DNA from: Castanea sativa
Taxonomy: Eukaryota > Streptophyta > Magnoliopsida > Fagales > Fagaceae
Assembly: GCF_040712315.1 (NCBI RefSeq)
Contig: NC_134020.1
Location: 13,295,251-13,359,250 of the forward strand
Reading direction: 5' to 3'
DNA length: 64,000 nt
How positions within the stretch are numbered: the stretch's first letter is position 1; each line of letters starts with the position of its first letter. A model generated the notes under the pieces. That model was not told the origin of the DNA. It saw only the letters and a list, made by a program, of their open reading frames with translations, and did no database searches. This document shows, one piece after another, positions 58,401-64,000 of this stretch. A program made the translations under genes and the position numbers.

Positions 58401-59377
58401 TAATGTTCCTAGTACTTTATGTAGATGACATTCTACTCTTTGGAAATGATACAGGGGTAATGTCATCGGTCAAAGTTTGGTTGTCAAGCCAATTTGATAT
58501 GAAAGACTTGGGCGAAGCTAACTATATTCTAGGGATCAAGCTTTGGTGAGATCAAAAGAATAGGATGTTAGGTTTGTCACAAGCTGGATATATAGATAAG
58601 GTCCTAGAACGATTTAGTATGCAAAACTCCAAGAAAGGATTACTTCCTTTTAGAAGGCCTAAGACTCAAGAGGAGGAAAACATGATGAGACAAGTTTCCT
58701 ATGCTTCTGCTATGGGAAGTCTCATGTATGCCATGCTTTGTACTAGACCGGATATTTGTTATTCAGTTGGCATGGTTAGTCGATATCAATCAAGTCTAGG
58801 ACCTAAACATTGGCAAGTTGTAAAGCATATTCTCAAGTATCTAAGGAGAACGAGGGATTATATGTTTGTTCACCGTTGTGAGGATTTGATTCCCATTGGC
58901 AATACAGATTTGGATTTTCAGTCGGATCTAGATTTCAGAAAATCCACATCTGGATGTGTTTTCACCTCGGGAGGTGGAGCCATATGTTGGAGGAGTGTTA
59001 AGCAATCTTGTATTGCGTACTCCACCATGTAAGCCGAGTGTGTTGCTGCTTGTGAAGCAGCAAAGAAGGCTATTTGGCTCAAGAAATTCCATTTTGATCT
59101 TGGTGTTATGAGAATTGAGTAAGTTCCTATTACATTGTTCTGTGACAATAGTGGAGCGGTTGCACAATCCAAGGATCTGAGGAATCACAAGAAAGGAAAG
59201 CACATAGAGAGAAAGTATCACATCATTCGAGATATTTTTGCTCGTGGAGATGTGGTAGTAGCAAAGATTAATGGTGCAAAGAATCTAGCGGATCCCTTTA
59301 CCAAAGCCTTGCCCCAAAGGACTTTCAAGTCACATTTGGAGGAGATGGGAGTTAGACTAGTGCACAATAGTCTTTAG
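55425..59377 (+). pseudogene. Copia gag-pol of the complete element, broken
   Basis: ATG at 55425 (MASFSPLVSILNQNKLTG), end at TAG 59377. Gag has an intact CX2CX4HX4C knuckle (CFLCGEKGHWKRNC, about 56190). Protease reads VDSGCTNHVC (about 56330). The integrase zinc region LWHMRLGYINLNRI has Tyr where the second His is expected. The integrase core shows HSDVCGL, TDDYSRFGY and NGVAERRN (all three acidic residues present). Reverse transcriptase has [20 protein letters not shown] and an intact YVDDILLFGND (about 58420). RNase H ends with DNSGAVAQSKD. Breaks: a Q-to-stop at 55680, a 13-base duplication near 55755, a frameshift near 57440, and stops near 57730, 57877, 58370, 58547, 59030 and 59120. 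The longest open part is 553 codons (55783-57444). Confidence 0.93.
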
Positions 59378-59380
59378 TGC

Positions 59381-59391
59381 AAGTGGGAGAT
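59381..59391 (+). other. Polypurine tract of the copia element
   Basis: AAGTGGGAGAT immediately before TGTTAG of the 3' LTR, the usual copia plus-strand primer. Confidence 0.9.
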
Positions 59392-60790
59392 TGTTAGGAT
59401 GTGTGCCCTTAAATCCTATTGTATGATGCTATGTATGCTATTATTTTTGACATTATGTATGACTTAATGTTGTGTTTAATAAAGTTGTTTTGCTATTATC
59501 TAAAATAATGGTAGCATGAATATTGGGACATTATCATATAGTCCATGAGATGCATAGTATGTGATTTATGTGAAAAGTCACAGAAGATATAAATCACAAG
59601 TTCTTTGTAAACTCAGAATTTTAGTTCGTAGTCGGTGATGAAATTGGGCATTTCATCTGCGAAGACTATAACATATCAACTAAGATGATTTGTCTTGATC
59701 ATGGAAATAGAGATTTCTAGTTGATATGTTGATATGTTTTAAGAGTTAAAACATATTGAACTGGACCGGTGTGAGATTTATTATTCTCCTAACAGCTGTC
59801 AATTGAATAATAAACTCACGACTTGTATTTGCATGAACTCTTAATCCTGAGAAAATAATGAATTTGATCATGAGGTGTGAGTTTCTTTGATATATCGGGA
59901 GTGAGATCTAGAGTTATGGTTAAAACCTCAGTATGTTGGGCAACTACATTTAATGTTGATGGAACATATATTCTCAAGATGGAATTCATAGTCTCTTAAC
60001 GGAGATACAAAATATTCCCTTGAGATAAGTTTAATGGGTTTGTTATTCAGAATGTTAGGCCTAACTACTTTAGTAAATAGTTACTAGAGTATATATTTAT
60101 GAGATTGGATTTCATAAATATATAATGAATAACTTAAAGAATTAAACTGGGTACTCAAGGATAAAATATAATAATTTACAAAGTGGCAGTCTACATTTAT
60201 GACTTTGTGTTACTACGAATACTTTATGAAGGGGTTGCATGTATAATAAAGTCTTGGGATATAATTTATAGACAAGGCCTAGAGTGCAACTATATTTATA
60301 TAGTGGTATTAAATATAGTTAATGGTAACTTTGGACTTGTCAAGAGTTGACAGAAAAGTCCGAGGCCCATTAGAGATAGTGTCTTATTGGTGCCTTTTGG
60401 CCCCACTCCAAGCCACACACTTAAGCCCTATTGGAAAGGCCTAAAAGGCCAGCCCAATTAGATAATCGGTTAGACACAAAGGGAAAAACATACAGAATTT
60501 TCTGTAGAGAATTTTTAGAAGATCACCATTGTGAAGTGGTGTATGTAAGTATTAGATACTTTGACATTCTCCCTTTGGAACTGATTGAGAGACCACACAT
60601 CTTGGGTGTTAGCGGAATTGGAGTGAAGATTGAAAATGTTCCCAAGCGATATTGATCTTCAGTTTTGAAATTCACCGCTCCAAGGTACACTCTCTTGTTC
60701 TTAAGTTTTGAAACTTATTTAGTACATGTTAGCTTTTATGAATGAAGTAGATCCGTTATTTTTTCGCTACGCACATGCATATTTCCTTCA
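59392..60790 (+). repeat. 3' LTR of the complete copia element
   Basis: TGTTAGGATGTGTGCCC to CATATTTCCTTCA, followed by AGGAA. 1399 bases. It serves here as the reference for the other family A copies. Confidence 0.93.
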
Positions 60791-61356
60791 AGGAAGTTGT
60801 TGGCTACAAAGTTCTTCAGTTCATCTAAACAATGAAGATCAATAAGCTCCTGGGTTACAAAACCCTTGGTGCAAAGACACAGTAGCTTCTTCAAAAAATA
60901 TGATGAACTAAGTCAACTTTTTTCTCCAGTCACACAATGCATGAAGGGATGCTCTGTTTCTGTGTGTGACAACCTTTAAAATAATCCTTATATATGTCTA
61001 GGGTTGTGAGAAAAGAAATCCTACACAAATACACTTGGATATGTGTGAAAACAGATCTGAAAATTTGAATTTCGTAATTCTCGTTAAATACTGTTTCTGT
61101 CGAGCAGCTGTCAAGATTCGTCATTAAATCTTAATAGATATCTATCTGTCTAGAAATCTGTCAAATTTCAATGAACAACATTTTTTCACTGTTTCTTGGA
61201 CAATTTTGTATGGCTTCAATACTAGACTTAAACTCTTGTTCCTTGAAGTACTAAACCCATCCTAGATCTACCCAATTACAAGTAAAGTGCGTTTGGTCAA
61301 AGTATTAGCCAATTTATGTAACATATGTTCTAACAAGTTCCACATATGTCCTAACA

Positions 61357-61374
61357 ATCTCCTCCTTTGGCAAT
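61357..61374 (-). other. Polypurine tract of the SIRE-like element
   Basis: The minus strand reads ATTGCCAAAGGAGGAGAT directly before the LTR start TGTTAGG, the form typical for SIRE-group copia elements. Confidence 0.8.
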
Positions 61375-61880
61375 CCGTGACAAAACCACAACAAACAAAT
61401 GAAGTATGAAAGAAGTCATAAATCACTAAACTCATAATTCACTTGTTAAATACAATAAAATCTAATCCTAACACAAACTCTTTAAAAATTTTGCAAGAAG
61501 AGAGTTTATGGCATGATAGATTTTGACAACTTGTCTTTCTAAAACACTTTAAACAAAACTCATCAAGCCATCTTAGTGTGAAACAGAAATAAAAGATTGT
61601 ATACATAAAGAAACATGTGTATAAAAAGAGAAAAAAAAACAACACATGGAGAGATAGGTGAGAAACAACATACATCATCATATATATAAATGAGAAAATA
61701 AGTTTAATGTATGTTATCAATAAATGGTCACAAGACCTATACACCGGTATAATGTAACTAAAAAGAAAGAAAAGAAAAATACATATAAACCTCACTACAT
61801 CCCTAAAAAAAAACACTTTCCCTAACAAAAAAATGTCCTATGCTAACTCTCCCCCTAAATACATTACTACTCTCATCCCA
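61375..61880 (-). other. Non-coding tail between env-like ORF and LTR
   Basis: AT-rich. The Phe/Leu-rich open frame at 61828-61439 has no recognised domain and is probably compositional. Confidence 0.4.
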
Positions 61881-61883
61881 ATA

Positions 61884-62634
61884 CTACTCCCCTTTTTTGT
61901 CACGAATGACAAAGGTTAAGTCAACACTGAGAGGTCGTCTCATTATCACCAGAATAGCTAGCATCCTCATCCTTATCATCATCACCAGTACCATCATTAG
62001 CATCCTCATTAGCCAAAGCCTCAGGTGAAGGAGAAGGTGGAGCGACGAAGCCACCTTTCTAAGCCTACCGTCGAGTGATACGGCCAACACGGATGTTCAC
62101 CTGACACAACTCATCACTGAGAGTGTCAAGACGAGCATCCATGCGCTCAAGCTACGCCATTATGGCCCCAAGAGTCACACCACCTGCTGAAGAAGAAGGA
62201 GCAGAGGTGGATGGAGTGGTGGAAGTGGGAGAATTCGTCGTCTCGGTCCTTGGCCGCTTTGGTCAAAGATAGGCCTCGCTCCGTCAAACAGACATCGCGC
62301 TAATGGCTCCCATGATAGGATAGATGGAAGAATATGGAAGAGGGATAAAAAGATGGCGAAGAATCCGTGTGATAGCTGAAGAAGAAATGAGCGTATCATG
62401 GGTTTCCATATCTCTATAGACATCGATGAGAGAAAGAATAAAGTGAAAAGGAAAGTCTATAGAGAGGTCCTCAAGGAGGGATAGCAAAAACTGGGCACAA
62501 GGCTCTGTAATGGAGTTATAGTGAGACAATGGATATAGAACAAATGTCATCACCATGTTTAGGAATCTTGGGCCTTTTGTAAAGTCCCCATTAAGTAGTA
62601 AAGAATTTGCGTGTTGTGTGTGAAAACATCGCAA
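61884..62634 (-). pseudogene. Env-like / putative plant transposon protein remnant of SIRE-like element
   Basis: The frame from 62634 reads PRFLNMVMTFVLYPLSHYNS, ARFLLS-type text (AQFLLSLLEDLSIDFPFHFI), SLIDVYRD and SSAITRILRHL. After a stop it continues RSEAYL, a Ser/Thr-rich stretch (STTPSTSAPSSSAGGV), LERMDARLDTLSDELCQVNI (a likely coiled coil) and an acidic tail (DDDKDEDASYSGDNE) to about 61920. This arrangement fits the C-terminal half of the extra ORF found after pol in SIRE-like elements and annotated as 'putative plant transposon protein'. At least four stops (W, Q and similar) break it. The N-terminal half is missing. The function of this ORF in any element is not established; 'env-like' refers to position only. 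Confidence 0.55.
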
Positions 62635-62639
62635 GAGTG

Positions 62640-63400
62640 CATAAGTCTCTAATATTATGACGATTTGAGATATGAGAAAATCAATTTAACTCACACACAA
62701 ACATAACTGCTTAATGGGGACTATCAACTTTGTGGTACATTCTATAACTCTCATATATCCTAGAAACACGCTTGCATCCATATTTAAAAGCATTTTGATT
62801 CTTTTTACTTTTGATTTTTCTTTGCATATTTTTTTTTTCTTTTGAGCATATCATGCATGGGCATATAAGAGAGAGAAAAGAAATACCCAATTATGTGAAG
62901 CCAAAACATCACAATTTTGCCATGCCAAAGCACACAGATGTTATTCATGATTAGCGGGCTTTAGTGGTGAGATGGTTATCTATGCCTTTCTCTTAGGATT
63001 TTCTAGTCCTTCCCATAAAAAAGACTGATATGAGTGTTAAATATAAGAGATTACTTAATTGTACTTATAACAAACATGAGCCATAAAACTCACTTACTTA
63101 GTTGTGCATTAAGATGCTCATCTAAGCTACAAAAGATACAAAGTTTAGAAAACTTTGTTTCAATGGCCATCCAAGGTACACAAGTATCAATGTACACAAA
63201 AAACACACTATTTTTGTATTTTTTTGATTTTTCAATTTTTTTTATTTTATGAAAAAAATAAAGCAAAACTAAAAACAAACAAACAAAAACATGTTAAACA
63301 AAGTAAAGCATAAAAGTAGACTGACTTAAACAAAGGAAAGCAAAACACATAAGTAATGCATAACCATGAGAAAGGGGGGTGGGGGGTAGAAAGAATAAGT
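62640..63400 (-). other. Spacer where pol has been lost
   Basis: No pol domain is visible on either strand. AT-rich; the short frames at 63034-63252 (plus) and 63278-63090 (minus) are without features. Confidence 0.5.
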
Positions 63401-63407
63401 GAATGAA

Positions 63408-64000
63408 TCACTTAGAAACTTTTTCCTTCCAAACCTTAGTTTTGGAGGAAGAACCTTTCCTTTGTGTGAACCCTTGAACTGGAGGTGAGGTGGAAGAATT
63501 GAAACAGTTCAAATTCGAAAGGAACATAAGGGCCTTTAGAAGATCTCTAAGAGGGGTCAGAGAGGATGGAAATTGATTTTGGTTTTCAGATGAGATCATA
63601 CTATTGCTTTGTTGAGTGGCTAACCACTTGTAGCAATTTGGACGAGTATACTCTGAAACTCCACAGTGTTGACATCGATGCGGCTTCTTCGATTGAGACT
63701 TTTTGTTATTAACCTTCTTAATCGTAGGGATTCTAGTCTCTTTCTTTTTAAGCTTAGGGGGTGCACCTAAAATAGATTTGCCTTTATCTATGTTCTCACT
63801 AGCTATATCAGTTTCGCATTCATTGTTCTCAAAATTAGCACAATTAGCAAGTGAGACAAACACAATAGTACTAGAAAAGGCTATATTAGGAGAAGAGAAA
63901 TTATACCCCAAGCCAGTTCTATCAGAAATAGATTTCTAAAAGCTAAGCATCTTATCAAGCTTTGCACTAGAAGTCCTCTCCAATTGAGCTCTAACCTAGA
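63408..64000 (-). pseudogene. SIRE-like gag C-terminal/zinc-knuckle segment
   Basis: The frame 63911-63408 (167 codons) contains CQHCGVSEYTRPNCYKW. This is the second gag zinc-knuckle region of SIRE-type polyproteins, normally C-x2-C-x4-H-x4-C, but the His position reads Tyr. It is followed by LATQQSNSMIS and a basic tail (GSSSKTKVWKEKVSK). Upstream (64000-63912) the frame is interrupted by a stop. The related gag at 25968-25839 and 27700 has the same text around the solo LTR insertion site. No protease follows on the minus strand. Confidence 0.65.

Larger units (their letters stand above)
52835..60790 (+). mobile_element. Complete Ty1/copia retrotransposon, family A, coding-dead
   Basis: LTRs of 1425 and 1399 bases (TG…CA) flank an interior with primer site, leader, gag-pol in the order protease-integrase-reverse transcriptase-RNase H, and a polypurine tract. 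Target duplication AGGAA is perfect (52830-52834 and 60791-60795). The LTRs differ by roughly 5% by eye, mostly transitions, plus a 26-base tandem duplication only in the 5' LTR (about 53870-53925: CCAATTGGAAAGACCCAAAA twice). gag-pol carries several stops and frameshifts. It is inserted in the minus-strand family C LTR. Confidence 0.95.
52409..61356 (-). repeat. 3' LTR, family C, split by a complete copia element
   Basis: The plus strand starts TGATAGGCCAAAAATG at 52409 and ends CATATGTCCTAACA at 61356. The two parts are 52409-52834 and 60796-61356, net 987 bases once one AGGAA is removed. The start is the reverse complement of the end of the solo LTR at 34640. The end sits directly against the purine tract ATTGCCAAAGGAGGAGAT (minus strand). 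About 61085-61160 holds the GTCGAGCAGCTGTC…ATAGATATCTATCTGTC palindrome region. Confidence 0.8.
52409..64000 (-). mobile_element. SIRE-like copia deletion derivative (gag, env-like, LTR; no pol)
   Basis: On the minus strand, from the right edge: gag end with zinc-knuckle segment (64000-63408), spacer (63407-62640), env-like remnant (62634-61884), non-coding sequence, purine tract (61374-61357) and 3' LTR (61356-52409). Protease, integrase, reverse transcriptase and RNase H, which should lie between gag and env-like, are missing. The LTR is split at AGGAA by the complete copia element 52835-60790. The 5' LTR lies outside the window. The order gag - env-like - LTR points to the SIRE/Maximus group; the lineage is inferred. 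Confidence 0.65.

Noticed and set aside
61439..61828. Phe/Leu-rich 129-codon minus-strand frame as a membrane gene
   Set aside because: AT-rich tail of the SIRE-like element between env-like ORF and purine tract; no homology recognised and composition alone can produce it.
1..64000. tRNA, rRNA or microRNA genes
   Set aside because: I saw no sequence with A- and B-box pairs or a convincing cloverleaf or miRNA-type hairpin by eye; the MITE hairpin is too short. A tRNA or miRNA scan was not possible.

Overview
This is nuclear DNA of a flowering plant, most likely a woody eudicot. The evidence is one intron-containing NPF (NRT1/PTR family) transporter gene with plant splice sites, set in a dense nest of plant LTR retrotransposons of the Ty3/Gypsy Tat and Ty1/copia types, together with Tourist-like MITEs, antisense plant-mobile-domain sequence and AT-rich spacers. 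Fagaceae would fit the general look of the repeats, but that is an impression, not a result. Nothing bacterial, organellar or viral was seen.

Layout. 1-10346 (minus) is the 5' part of a Tat-like Gypsy element: LTR, primer-site motif, leader, broken gag and protease, running off the left edge. 10347-25838 (plus) is a second, pol-less Tat element that carries a broken plant-mobile-domain (PMD) gene in antisense before its truncated 3' LTR. A solo copia LTR (family C) lies in its interior, with a second solo copia LTR (family A) inside that. 25839-29495 (minus) is a fragment of a SIRE-like copia element (gag plus partial LTR), split by another solo LTR that itself carries a MITE. 29496-38304 (plus) is a rearranged copia element with chimeric LTRs and a nested solo LTR in its reverse transcriptase.

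40130-45210 (minus) is the only apparently intact host gene: a four-exon NPF3.1-like transporter of 579 residues with a good TATA box and a polyadenylation signal. Its upstream side holds two Tourist-like MITEs. 47640-51675 contains old LTR/gag and Tat LTR-leader remnants and a LINE RNase H scrap, followed by a third MITE. 52409-64000 (minus) is a SIRE-like deletion derivative (LTR, env-like ORF remnant, gag zinc-knuckle region, no pol). Its LTR is split by a structurally complete copia element (52835-60790) with perfect AGGAA target duplications but a broken gag-pol.

How it fits together. Five insertions can be placed by 5-bp target duplications (AATCC, CTTAC, CTAGC/CTAGT, AGGTC, AGGAA) and the MITEs by TAA or TTA/TTG. 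Many in-frame stops in the retroelement genes look like C-to-T or G-to-A changes, as expected for methylated, silenced DNA. No convincing new multi-gene system was found. The most interesting signals are the antisense PMD gene in a pol-less Tat element, clusters of short palindromes near the promoters or in the leaders of unrelated element families, AGATCT-rich minisatellites inside Tat LTRs, and a CT-repeat that begins seven bases into an NPF3.1 intron.
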